DNA from: Stenotrophomonas sp. UBA2124 | GTDB lineage: Bacteria; Pseudomonadota; Gammaproteobacteria; Xanthomonadales; Xanthomonadaceae | Length of the DNA stretch: 27,804 nucleotides | Direction: 5' to 3' | NCBI GenBank assembly: GCA_002329155.1 | Contig: DCXY01000031.1 | Span: 1 to 27,804 of the forward strand | In this document: positions 7,350 to 14,756 of the stretch, piece after piece | Numbering within the stretch: the first letter of the stretch is position 1 | Layout: each line of letters starts with the position of its first letter | Translations under genes and position numbers: made by a program | Notes under the pieces: model-generated | Told to the model about the DNA's origin: nothing | Seen by the model: only the letters and a program-made list of their open reading frames with translations | Database searches by the model: none

Positions 7350-7778
7350 CTAGCCTCTGCTCACAACGGCGAGCGTGAGCCGCGACACGCAGACCAGCTT
7401 GCCGGCTTCGTTCTCGATGCGGATTTCCCACACCTGCGTGGTGCGGCCCACATGCAGCGCGCGGGCGGTACCGGTCACCACGCCGTCGCGGGCGGCGCGC
7501 AGGTGGTTGGCGTTGATCTCCAACCCCACGCAGACCTCGCTGGCCGGGTCCACGCACAGGTTGCCGGCGCTGCTGCCCAGTGTCTCGGCCAGCACCACCG
7601 AGGCACCCCCATGCAGCAGGCCATAGGGCTGGCGGGTGCGTGCGTCCACCGGCATGGTGGCCTGCAGCCAGTCATCACCAGCGGCGGTGAACACGATGCC
7701 CAGGTGGTCGATCAGCGTGTTGCGGCTGAGGGCGTTGACCTGTTGCAGGTCTACCGGTTCGCGGAATGCTCGGGACAT
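7350..7778 (-). CDS. Hotdog-fold acyl-CoA thioesterase (MenI/YdiI-like)
   Basis: A 142-aa single hotdog-domain thioesterase closely resembling E. coli YdiI/MenI. The signature QPYGLLHGGASVVLAE holds Gln50, His56 and Glu65, matching the catalytic Gln48, His54 and Glu63 of YdiI with a constant offset of two. GLEINANHLR and the VGRTTQVWEI strand also match. E. coli MenI hydrolyses DHNA-CoA in menaquinone synthesis. Xanthomonads are not expected to make menaquinone, so a general aromatic or acyl-CoA hydrolase role is more likely here. A second, broken copy of its 3' half lies at 6238-6466. The gene is separated from the phospholipase D gene upstream by 30 nt on the same strand and may be the last gene of that operon. 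Confidence 0.92.
   Translation of the reverse strand: MSRAFREPVDLQQVNALSRNTLIDHLGIVFTAAGDDWLQATMPVDARTRQPYGLLHGGASVVLAETLGSSAGNLCVDPASEVCVGLEINANHLRAARDGVVTGTARALHVGRTTQVWEIRIENEAGKLVCVSRLTLAVVSRG
7363..7580. repeat. Intact partner of the direct repeat flanking the BLUF cassette
   Basis: This 218-bp stretch within the thioesterase gene is repeated in the same orientation at 6251-6466, with about 13 mismatches and one 2-nt indel by hand alignment. Together the copies bracket the 89-aa and BLUF genes. Recombination between them would delete the cassette and leave a single copy. Confidence 0.88.
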
Positions 7779-7808
7779 GGGAAAGCCTTTTGAAGAACGG
7801 GAACGCGC

Positions 7809-9785
7809 TTACAGGATGGGCACCAGCCCGGCGCCGAAGGCGGTGAGCATGCGCACCAGCAACCACTTCGGGCCCACGTCCACTTCCGGGAAGTCGCCCA
7901 CCGCGGTGTAGCAGGTGTGGAATGCCGGGTGCTGGCGCGGCAGCGGCAACGGACAGTCCGGGCCGGGCTTGAATTCGTAGTTGGTGGCGTAGCGCCATGG
8001 CCAGAAATCCAGCACCGGCAGCGATTCGGAAGCCTTGCCGATGCTGTAGTTCAGCCCCGACAGCACCGGCGGCTTCTGCCGGGGTGCCACGGTCCACGCA
8101 TTCTCCGGGCTGGTGTCGCGCAGGATGCTCTGCGCCAGCGCCTCGGCGAACACCGGGTCATCGATGATCACCGCGCCCTCGGTGTTGTAGTTCTCGCTGC
8201 GCGGGTCGAAGTTGTGGGTGCCGATCACACCGATGCGGCGGTCCACCACCAGCGACTTGGCATGCAGGCCCATGCGCGCGCCGCTGCGGGTCACCGGCAG
8301 CGGGCGGTTCACCGCGCGGCGGCTCAGGAACGAGGGCCGGGTTTCGGTACGCAGCACGTCGCGCTCCACCTCGCTGCCACCGGGCGTGTAACGGCGCCCC
8401 GAGCCACTGCCGCTGCCACGCACATTGCTGCCCGCCGCGCTGGCGCCGATAAGCCGGTTGCGGCGGGAATGTTCCTCCATCTCCAGCGGCGGCTCCACAA
8501 GCTCCGGGTAATTGACCGGCGCATCCAGCGGGAACGGCTTGTACTCGTAAATGTTGAAGCCCAGCTCGCGCATGTTGCGGCGCTTGTACTTGTAGGACAG
8601 CGCGTAAACGATGGGGTTGTCGGTGGCGGCCAGGCTGTTGGTGGACACCACCACGCGCGGCGGCTGCGGGTGCCTGCGCAGCGTGCGGAACAGCTCCTGC
8701 GCCGGCTTGGACAGCACCAGGTACGGCGTCTGCAGCAGCACCTCGTTGTCCGCCGCGGCGATCAGCTGGTCCAGGCGCGGCTCGGTGAGGTGCTGGCCCG
8801 CGTGCGGGTCATCGACGCGCTCGTTGCGGTGCTTGCGCGGCAGGTCCGCCACATAGCTCACCGAACGCACCGGCAGGGCGGTATCGACGAAGGCCTGCTC
8901 GATGAACTCCTTGTCGGAGGCTTCCTCGTTCACCCGCTCGATGCGCTCCGGGTGGCGGAACGCGGCATCGGGCATGGCCGGCACGCCGCCCTTGAGCAGG
9001 GTGCGGCCCACATCGTTCAGGCGCTCGGCCGGCACGCTGCGCCGCGCCACCCAGAACGCCTGGAAGTTGGCGGCCATCTCGCGCACTTCCGGGCCAGCGA
9101 TGATCACATCACGGTCGCGGAAGTTGTATTCCTTGTCCCAGTCGTAATAGTCGTCCTGGTAGTTGCGGCCACCCACCACGCCCAGCACATCGTCGATCAC
9201 CAGCAGCTTGTTGTGCATGCGCTGGTTGAAGCGGCGGAAGCAGCACAGCACGCTGCCGGCGTAGTCGAAATAGTTGAGCTTGGCCTTGCCGAAGGTGGGG
9301 TTGTAGACGCGCAGCTCGAAGTTGACGTGCGCGCCGGACAGCGCGCCCAGCATCTGCAGGTCGGAAATGGCCGAGAGCTGGTCGATCAGCAGCCGCACCT
9401 TCACGCCGCGCCGTGCGGCGGCCAGCAGTTCGTCGATGACCAGCCGTGCGCTGTCATCGGTATCGAAGATGTAGGTCTGCAGGTCGATGCTGCGGGTGGC
9501 GCTGCGGATCAGGTTCAGCCGCGCGACCAGCGACAGCTCGCCCTCGTCGAGAATGGTGGCGTAGTGGCGCGGCACCTCGTCGCTGGACTCGGTGATGGCC
9601 TGGCCACCCAGCGCGCGCAGCGGTGAATCCAGCGCGCAGCGGTCGGGCTGTTGGCAGTCCACCACGGTCGAACGGGCCGCCACAGCGATGCCTTCGGCAC
9701 GGTCGCGCTGCTGCGGCGACAGCGAGGCACAACCGCTGGCCAGCAACAGCACCAGCAGCGGAAAGAGACGGTTGAAAAGCTTCAC
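7809..9785 (-). CDS. Phospholipase D-family lipoprotein (cardiolipin synthase C-like)
   Basis: A 658-aa PLD-superfamily protein. Two HKD half-sites are present: HNKLLVIDD (His191, Lys193, Asp198, followed by GGRN) and HAKSLVVD (His508, Lys510, Asp515, followed by THNFDPRS). The arrangement and length recall E. coli ClsC (YmdC), which makes cardiolipin from phosphatidylglycerol and phosphatidylethanolamine; that activity is inferred, not shown. The N-terminus is a lipoprotein signal, MKLFNRLFPLLVLLLASGC, with lipobox LASGC and Cys19, so the protein should be exported and lipidated. Residues 447-475 form a Gly/Ser-rich insert (GSGSGSGRR), probably a flexible linker. The start is GTG at 9785, overlapping the stop of the YceI-like gene by 4 nt (GTGA), so translation is probably coupled. 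Confidence 0.9.
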   Translation of the reverse strand: MKLFNRLFPLLVLLLASGCASLSPQQRDRAEGIAVAARSTVVDCQQPDRCALDSPLRALGGQAITESSDEVPRHYATILDEGELSLVARLNLIRSATRSIDLQTYIFDTDDSARLVIDELLAAARRGVKVRLLIDQLSAISDLQMLGALSGAHVNFELRVYNPTFGKAKLNYFDYAGSVLCCFRRFNQRMHNKLLVIDDVLGVVGGRNYQDDYYDWDKEYNFRDRDVIIAGPEVREMAANFQAFWVARRSVPAERLNDVGRTLLKGGVPAMPDAAFRHPERIERVNEEASDKEFIEQAFVDTALPVRSVSYVADLPRKHRNERVDDPHAGQHLTEPRLDQLIAAADNEVLLQTPYLVLSKPAQELFRTLRRHPQPPRVVVSTNSLAATDNPIVYALSYKYKRRNMRELGFNIYEYKPFPLDAPVNYPELVEPPLEMEEHSRRNRLIGASAAGSNVRGSGSGSGRRYTPGGSEVERDVLRTETRPSFLSRRAVNRPLPVTRSGARMGLHAKSLVVDRRIGVIGTHNFDPRSENYNTEGAVIIDDPVFAEALAQSILRDTSPENAWTVAPRQKPPVLSGLNYSIGKASESLPVLDFWPWRYATNYEFKPGPDCPLPLPRQHPAFHTCYTAVGDFPEVDVGPKWLLVRMLTAFGAGLVPIL

Positions 9786-10351
9786 TTGGGTGGATCGCCT
9801 GCCAGGCGGGTACGCAGTATGAAAGTCACTCGATCACTCAGGGCCATCTGCCAACTGTCCATGCCGTAGCGGCCACGCAGGATGGTGCCACGGCTGACGA
9901 GGTCGCAATCATAGCCGGGGCGTGCGCATTCAGGCTCGGCCAGGCGCAGGGTCTCGCGCCGGCTGATGCCGCGGATGGTCAGCCAACCCTGAACGTCGCC
10001 GCCGTTGGCGATCACATCCGGCGAATAGGGATCGGAGCGGAACTCGACCACCGGGTAGCGCTCCACGTCGAAGAATTCCTCGCCGCGCATCCAGCCGGTG
10101 TAGCGCGGCTTGCCGGGGATCTCGACGTACTGGCTGAACATGCGCAGCGTCACCTGGTGCTGACCATCCGGCAATGCGGTGGCACGTGCCTCGAAGCGTG
10201 GGAACACGCCTTCGATGCGCTGGCCAAAACGCGTGCGTATCTCGAAACCGAAGCGCGAATGCTGCGGGTCGAACTGTGCCGGCTGCGCGGCAAGGGCCGC
10301 TGCACAGGGCACCAACAACGCCAGCAGCCAGCCCCCCCGCACGTACGTCAT
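9782..10351 (-). CDS. YceI-family periplasmic lipocalin-like protein
   Basis: A 189-aa YceI-domain protein. The family forms a lipocalin-like barrel that binds isoprenoid or other amphiphilic lipids in the periplasm. The N-terminus is a signal peptide (GGWLLALLVPCAAALAA, cleavage expected near residue 22). The family pattern follows: FDPQHSRFGFEI, GVFPRFEA, a KPRYTGWMRGEEFFDVERYP segment, and GWLTIRGISR. Start ATG 10351 lies 4 nt after the sixA stop, and its own stop overlaps the phospholipase D start (GTGA). Lipid-related proteins are thus encoded side by side and probably cotranslated. A longer in-frame ATG at 10462 lies inside sixA and was not used. Confidence 0.9.
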   Translation of the reverse strand: MTYVRGGWLLALLVPCAAALAAQPAQFDPQHSRFGFEIRTRFGQRIEGVFPRFEARATALPDGQHQVTLRMFSQYVEIPGKPRYTGWMRGEEFFDVERYPVVEFRSDPYSPDVIANGGDVQGWLTIRGISRRETLRLAEPECARPGYDCDLVSRGTILRGRYGMDSWQMALSDRVTFILRTRLAGDPPK

Positions 10352-10355
10352 CCGG

Positions 10356-10832
10356 CTACGGCCACCAGAACGCGGCCAGGCGGGCGATGCCCGGTTCGAT
10401 GGACGCCTCCATCGGCAGCGCCAGCACCGCCACCGAAGCCGGCGGCATGCCGCGGTAGTCACCGGACTGGCCGCTGTGCATCAGCGCCACCAGCTGCTCC
10501 AGCCCCGGGTTGTGGCCAACCACCATCAGCCGCTCCACTTCGCGGTGCTCGTCGATCAGCGCGGCCAGGGTGCCGGGCATGGCTTCGTAGATGCGCTCAT
10601 CCAGCCGCTGCTCCACATAACCGGTGAGTTCCAGTACCGCCTCCAGCGTCTCGCGGGTGCGCCGCGCCGGTGAGCACAGCACCCGGTCGGGCACCAGCTT
10701 CTGCTCCAGCAGCCAACGGCCGGCAGCTTCGGCTTCGGCCAGCCCGTGCGGGGACAGGGAGCGGTCGATATCGGCCAAACCATTGCTGGCCGGTTCGGCA
10801 TGGGCATGTCGCAGCAGGATCAGTTCACGCAT
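10356..10832 (-). CDS. sixA: SixA-type phosphohistidine phosphatase
   Basis: A 158-aa histidine phosphatase of the phosphoglycerate-mutase-like superfamily, SixA branch. SixA removes phosphate from phosphohistidine on histidine-containing phosphotransfer proteins. The catalytic RHA motif is at residues 8-10 (LLRHAHAEP, nucleophile His9). DRSLSPHGLAEA follows at 23-34, the CSPARRTRET block at 53-62, and GHNPGLEQL with the second active-site His107. Length and motif spacing are typical for SixA. It is the second gene of a tight minus-strand run: 18 nt after the ParA-like gene and 4 nt before the YceI-like gene. Confidence 0.92.
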   Translation of the reverse strand: MRELILLRHAHAEPASNGLADIDRSLSPHGLAEAEAAGRWLLEQKLVPDRVLCSPARRTRETLEAVLELTGYVEQRLDERIYEAMPGTLAALIDEHREVERLMVVGHNPGLEQLVALMHSGQSGDYRGMPPASVAVLALPMEASIEPGIARLAAFWWP

Positions 10833-10850
10833 GGGCGGGTAAAACTCCTG

Positions 10851-11483
10851 TCAGGCCTTGTTCAACCATTTGAGCAGCGGCTCCCAGTCCTGCTGGTGCT
10901 CGCGTACCTGTGCGGAGTGGTAATCGAACAGGCTGCGGCCCAGCCCGACCATCACCACGTAACTCTGGCTGTCGCGCAGCTGCGCGACCACCTCATACGG
11001 CCATTGCGCCAGCATCTGCCGCGCCTGCTGCGAGGTCTGTGTCCACGGCTTGGTGCGGTTGAGCACCAGCCCTACCGGCAGCGCGCGCGCGTGCACGCGC
11101 TTGACCTTGGAAAGACTGTTCAGGAAGCCGACGATGGCCTCGATGTCCAACGCCGAGGGCAGCACCGGCACCACCACGGCATCGGCCACGTCCAGGAAAC
11201 GCTCCAGCTCTTCGGCATAGGCGCCGGCCGGGGCATCGACGATGACCTGCTCGGTACCGTCGGGAATGAGTTTCTCCCAGTTCTTCTTGCGGTGCACGTC
11301 CACCGGCAGCACCGCGCTGTCGAGCATTGCCCGGCGCTCGGCCCAGCGCGTGCTGGAGCCCTGCGGGTCTGCATCGGCAATCACCGTGGCCTTGCCGGCC
11401 AGGGCCGAATGCGCGGCCAGGTGGGTGGCGATGGTGGTTTTGCCGACACCGCCCTTGGAGCCGGCTACCAGGATCGTCTTCAT
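10851..11483 (-). CDS. ParA-family (MinD/ParA) ATPase, orphan
   Basis: A 210-aa ParA/MinD-type P-loop ATPase. The deviant Walker A motif GSKGGVGKTT spans residues 8-17 with the signature lysine Lys10. IADADPQGSSTRW follows at 35-47 and VIVDAPAG (Walker B region) at about 100-107. Such proteins position DNA or protein complexes by ATP-dependent dimerisation. No ParB or parS-like partner is seen nearby, so this is an orphan; cargo is unknown. Start ATG 11483 has a GAGG ribosome site 6 nt upstream; the frame stays open further upstream without a better start. It heads the operon with sixA, the YceI-like gene and the phospholipase D gene, and is divergent from the AAA+ ATPase gene. Confidence 0.9.
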   Translation of the reverse strand: MKTILVAGSKGGVGKTTIATHLAAHSALAGKATVIADADPQGSSTRWAERRAMLDSAVLPVDVHRKKNWEKLIPDGTEQVIVDAPAGAYAEELERFLDVADAVVVPVLPSALDIEAIVGFLNSLSKVKRVHARALPVGLVLNRTKPWTQTSQQARQMLAQWPYEVVAQLRDSQSYVVMVGLGRSLFDYHSAQVREHQQDWEPLLKWLNKA

Positions 11484-11577
11484 GCACGCCTCGTTTCCGC
11501 GGAACCTTCCCGCAGCGTACACCGGCATGCGTGACCAAAGGTAGTCGCCGGGTGAGGACCAGCCGGCCACGGGGCTT

Positions 11578-11586
11578 TGCTATCTT
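11578..11586 (+). promoter_or_regulatory. Extended -10 promoter element for the AAA+ gene
   Basis: TGCTATCTT at 11578-11586 fits an extended -10 (TGn plus TATCTT) and lies 24 nt before the AAA+ start codon, leaving room for a short leader. No good -35 is visible. It sits in the 126-nt gap shared with the divergent ParA-like gene. Confidence 0.35.
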
Positions 11587-11609
11587 TGCTGCCCCGGAAT
11601 GGAACCACC

Positions 11610-13091
11610 ATGAGCGAACTGCAGGACCTCACCGCGCTGATCCGCGCCAACACCCCCCTGATCGTGATCCAGACCCAGGACGAATCGCGGGTGGTGGAGC
11701 TGTTCCGGCAGGCGCTGATGCACGTCTGGCGGGCGCTGTACCGCTGGTCGATCACCGAGGGCCTGCGCCGCATCGACATGGACCGCGAGGACGAGGCCTT
11801 CGGCCCACCCGACGCCAGCTCGGTGCTGCGGATGATCCAGGAGGCCGAGCAGCGCGGCATCTACCTGCTGCTGGATTTCCACCCCTACCTTGGCTACGCC
11901 AGCCACCAGCGCCTGCTGCGCGACATCGTGCAGCGCCGCCACAGCGAGCCGCATGTGATCGTGCTGGTGGGCACCAGGGTGGAGCTGCCACCGGAGCTGG
12001 AGGCGCTGGCCACCCGCTTCAACCCGCGCCTGCCCGACGCCAACGCGCTGCTGAAGATGCTGCGCGAGGAAGCGGCCAGCTATACCAAGGAAAATGGTGG
12101 TCGGCGCGTGGAAGCCGACCACGATGCGGTGCAGCAGATCCTGCGCAACCTGCGCGGGCTGAGCATGACCGACGCCCGCCGCATCGCCCGCCAGCTGATC
12201 TACGCCGATGGCGCCCTCGGTGCCAACGACCTGCCACAACTGGCAAAACTCAAGTTCGAGCTGCTCAACCGCAGTGGCAACCTGCATTACGAATACGACT
12301 CGGCCCGTTTCAGCGATGTGGCCGGTGCGCGCCGGCTCAAACGCTGGATCGAACAGCGCCGCGCGGTGTTCATTTCCGGCAATGCCCCGCCCGGGCTGGA
12401 TCCCCCCAAGGGCATGCTGCTGCTGGGGGTGCAGGGCTGCGGCAAGTCGATGCTGGCCAAGGCCACTGCCGCCGGCTTTGGCGTACCGCTGCTGCGGTTG
12501 GATTTCGGCACGCTCTACAACAAGTACCACGGCGAGACCGAGAACAACCTGCGAGACGCATTGGCCTCGGCCGAACAGCTGGCACCCTGCGTGCTGTGGA
12601 TAGACGAGGTGGAAAAGGGCCTGGCCAGCGGCGGCGAGGACGGTGGCGTGTCCCGGCGCGTGCTCGGCTACCTGCTGACCTGGATGGCCGAGCGCAAGGC
12701 GCCGGTGTTCATCGTCGCCACCGCCAACCAGGTGCATGAGCTACCCGCCGAACTGCTGCGCAAGGGCCGCTTCGACGAAATCTTCTTCGTCGATCTGCCG
12801 GTGCCGGACATGCGCGTGGAGCTGCTGCGTCTGCATCTGCAACGCCGCCAGCTGGACCCGGAGGCATTTTCATTGCCGGCGCTTGCGGCGGCCAGTGAGG
12901 GCTTCTCCGGCGCGGAGATCGAACAGGCCGTCGTGGCGGGCCTGTATGCCGCGCATGCCGAGCAGCAGCCGCTGGATACCGACCTGCTGATGGCCGAAAT
13001 CCGCAACACCCGCCCGCTGTCGGTGTTGATGGCCGAGCAGGTCCAGTCCCTGCGCGACTGGGCCCGCGAACGCACCGTCCCGGCGGATTGA
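11610..13091 (+). CDS. Ycf46-like AAA+ ATPase
   Basis: A 493-aa AAA+ ATPase resembling the Ycf46 family of cyanobacteria, plastids and proteobacteria, whose function is poorly known. An N-terminal domain (residues 1-220) contains a degenerate P-loop-like fold; IRANTPLIVIQTQDE and LLLDFHPYL are typical of the family. The AAA+ core has Walker A GVQGCGKS (273-280, Lys279), Walker B VLWIDEVEKG (Asp332, Glu333) and the arginine-finger region LRKGRFDEIFFV. GFSGAEIEQAV follows in the C-terminal lid. Start ATG 11610 is preferred, because an in-frame ATG at 11577 would overlap the likely promoter. The gene is divergent from the ParA-like operon and ends just before the REP-element array. Confidence 0.9.
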   Translation: MSELQDLTALIRANTPLIVIQTQDESRVVELFRQALMHVWRALYRWSITEGLRRIDMDREDEAFGPPDASSVLRMIQEAEQRGIYLLLDFHPYLGYASHQRLLRDIVQRRHSEPHVIVLVGTRVELPPELEALATRFNPRLPDANALLKMLREEAASYTKENGGRRVEADHDAVQQILRNLRGLSMTDARRIARQLIYADGALGANDLPQLAKLKFELLNRSGNLHYEYDSARFSDVAGARRLKRWIEQRRAVFISGNAPPGLDPPKGMLLLGVQGCGKSMLAKATAAGFGVPLLRLDFGTLYNKYHGETENNLRDALASAEQLAPCVLWIDEVEKGLASGGEDGGVSRRVLGYLLTWMAERKAPVFIVATANQVHELPAELLRKGRFDEIFFVDLPVPDMRVELLRLHLQRRQLDPEAFSLPALAAASEGFSGAEIEQAVVAGLYAAHAEQQPLDTDLLMAEIRNTRPLSVLMAEQVQSLRDWARERTVPAD

Positions 13092-13112
13092 CTCGCCGCT
13101 GCCGTCGCCCCT

Positions 13113-13270
13113 GTAGTCCGGGTAAGCGCCAGCGCACCCGGGGCCGCAGAAGGATTGAACAACCCGTCCGTGCTGGGCCGTGCAAAGCCTTCTGTCTGAA
13201 GATACAGCGGCGGTCTTCCGCGATCTTATCCACCCCGGCTTCCCGGGTGCGCTGCGCTTACCCGGGCTAC
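13113..13270. repeat. REP-core-REP element, unit 1 of 3
   Basis: A 158-bp element bounded by inverted GTAG-headed hairpins. The left end reads GTAGTCCGGGTAAGCG, one base off the other units, and the right end CGCTTACCCGGGCTAC. Each end folds on itself through CCGGGT/ACCCGG arms. The roughly 100-bp core, starting at GCCGCAGAAGGATTGAAC, is shared with units 2 and 3 but is the most diverged. It begins 21 nt after the AAA+ stop codon. Confidence 0.85.
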
Positions 13271-13297
13271 AAGAGCCGCACACCGCAACGCATTCCC

Positions 13298-13456
13298 GTA
13301 GCCCGGGTAAGCGTAAGCGCACCCGGGGCCGCAGGAAGATTGAACAACCTGTCCGGGTTGGGCCGTGCAGAGCCATCGGCCTGAAGATGCAGCAGCGGCC
13401 TTCCGCGATCTGTTCGTCCCTCGGCCTCCCGGGTGCGCTTCGCTTACCCGGGCTAC
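13298..13456. repeat. REP-core-REP element, unit 2 of 3
   Basis: A 159-bp unit with perfect 16-bp terminal inverted repeats: GTAGCCCGGGTAAGCG at the left and CGCTTACCCGGGCTAC at the right. It is separated from unit 1 by a 27-nt spacer ending in CAACGCATTCCC. The same spacer, slightly changed, recurs before unit 3, so the true tandem period is 185-186 bp. Confidence 0.88.
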
Positions 13457-13483
13457 AAGAGCCACGCATCGCAACGCATTCCC

Positions 13484-13641
13484 GTAGCCCGGGTAAGCGC
13501 CAGCGCACCCGGGACCGCAGGAGGATTGAACAACCCGTCCGGGTTGGGCCGTGCAAAGCCATCGGCCTGAAGATGCAGCAGCGGCCTTCCGCGATCTTAT
13601 CCACCCCGGCCTCCCGGGTGCGCTTCGCTTACCCGGGCTAC
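13484..13641. repeat. REP-core-REP element, unit 3 of 3
   Basis: A 158-bp unit with the same perfect 16-bp ends. Its core is close to unit 2 (AACCCGTCCGGGTTGGGCC is itself a small hairpin). It ends 11 nt before the stop codon of the convergent exported-protein gene, so the array fills the whole convergent gap and may serve as a bidirectional terminator. Confidence 0.88.
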
Positions 13642-13652
13642 AGGGCCGGTGA

Positions 13653-14705
13653 CTACTTGTCCGGCTGCATGGTGGGCGGCTGCCAATCGGCGGGCGGCTG
13701 CTGGCTGATGCCGTGGGCGGTCAGCAGCCGGCGCATGGCGGGCAATTCGCCCTCTGCGGCAACCCAGCGCGCATAGTCGGCCATGCCGACCTTGGGTGCC
13801 ATGGCCTGCTGGTCGGCATTGCTGGCCTCGACGGCCTTGAGCACCACCCACGTCAGTTCACGGCGGCGCTCGCGCCACTTCGCCTGATCCGCCGGTTCCG
13901 CATTGTTCGCCAGCCACGATGCACCGAACTGCGCCATCATCAACGACGGGCTGTTCGCCAGTGTCTGGAGCAGACCACGGCATTCGGCCATCCGCGCGTT
14001 CTGCTGCACAGCCTCCGGCCGGCAGTTGGTCTGCACCAACTTCGGCTGTGGCTGCCAGTTCGCCGCGGCCACGCCGAACACCAGAACGATGCGTGCATTG
14101 TCGTCAGCCATGGGATTGGCTGGCGTGCCCTGCCCTTCGGCAGCGCCGGTGCCGGCCGGCATACCGCGTGTGGCCTGCTCCAGCAGCCCGACCAATCCGG
14201 CCAGCTCATCGTCATGGTGGGTTGCGGCAACCGCCCGCTGCCACGCCCGTGCCGAAGCATCGGCATCCTTGCGCTGCTCGGCAAGGCGCATCAGCAACAA
14301 CTGCGTGCCTGATTCATCGGCACCCACACGCTGCAGCGTGGCAACGGCCTTGTCGATGGCGCACACCCCACCGGCAATGCAATCGCGCACCGCGGCGGCG
14401 GCGATCAAGGGATCATCGCTGCCGGTCTCGATGGCACGCGCCAGCCACGCCTTGGCCAGGTCATCGCGCTTGGGCTGCCGCCTGGCCATGTCGTACTGCA
14501 GGGGCACCAGCAGCGCAGCGGCATACAGATCACGCGGCGCGCCACTGGTGGCAATCGTGCGTGCCTGCTGCAGGCGCACCTCGTTGCCTGCCTGTACCTG
14601 CGCCAGCATCTGCTCCGGGTCCGGCCCTTCCTCGGCCGGCGGTTCAGCCTGTGCTGTCACTGCGACAGCGGCCAGCATCACACTCCACAAGGCGTTACGT
14701 AGCAT
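13653..14705 (-). CDS. Exported hypothetical protein
   Basis: A 350-aa protein of unknown function, probably periplasmic. The N-terminus (LRNALWSVMLAAVAVTAQAEPP) is a Sec signal peptide with cleavage expected after AQA. The rest is Ala/Gln-rich and mainly helical, with TPR- or Sel1-like stretches such as AAALLVPLQYDMARRQ and LLLMRLAEQRKDADASARAWQRAV. Four cysteines (in RDCIAGGVC, TNCRPEA and AECRGLL) could form disulfides. Start ATG 14705 has AGAGGA about 9 nt upstream; a longer in-frame ATG at 14741 would place residues before the signal peptide. The gene lies 51 nt downstream of the AEC transporter gene on the same strand, and its 3' end faces the REP array. Related exported proteins of unknown role are common in xanthomonads. 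Confidence 0.82.
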   Translation of the reverse strand: MLRNALWSVMLAAVAVTAQAEPPAEEGPDPEQMLAQVQAGNEVRLQQARTIATSGAPRDLYAAALLVPLQYDMARRQPKRDDLAKAWLARAIETGSDDPLIAAAAVRDCIAGGVCAIDKAVATLQRVGADESGTQLLLMRLAEQRKDADASARAWQRAVAATHHDDELAGLVGLLEQATRGMPAGTGAAEGQGTPANPMADDNARIVLVFGVAAANWQPQPKLVQTNCRPEAVQQNARMAECRGLLQTLANSPSLMMAQFGASWLANNAEPADQAKWRERRRELTWVVLKAVEASNADQQAMAPKVGMADYARWVAAEGELPAMRRLLTAHGISQQPPADWQPPTMQPDK

Positions 14706-14756
14706 CCTGCACGTTCCTCTTGGTTTCGGGGCTGCCCGCAACTGGGCGCGCTCTTC

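Noticed and set aside
7917..9626. Plus-strand open frame of 569 codons
   Set aside because: Antisense to the phospholipase D gene; composition is that of a codon-bias shadow.
12870..13604. Minus-strand frame encoding a repeated peptide (IAEGRCCIFRP) across the 13.1-13.6 kb array
   Set aside because: It is the REP-core-REP array read through, with no ribosome site, and it runs into the AAA+ gene. The first repeat period (185 bp) is not a multiple of three, so the repeat is not under coding constraint.
13113..13641. CRISPR array
   Set aside because: The repeat unit is about 158 bp with conserved spacers and palindromic ends; CRISPR repeats are short with unique spacers, and no cas gene is present.
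13180..13776. Plus-strand frame of 198 codons across the same array
   Set aside because: Same repeat sequence read on the other strand, running into the antisense of the exported-protein gene.
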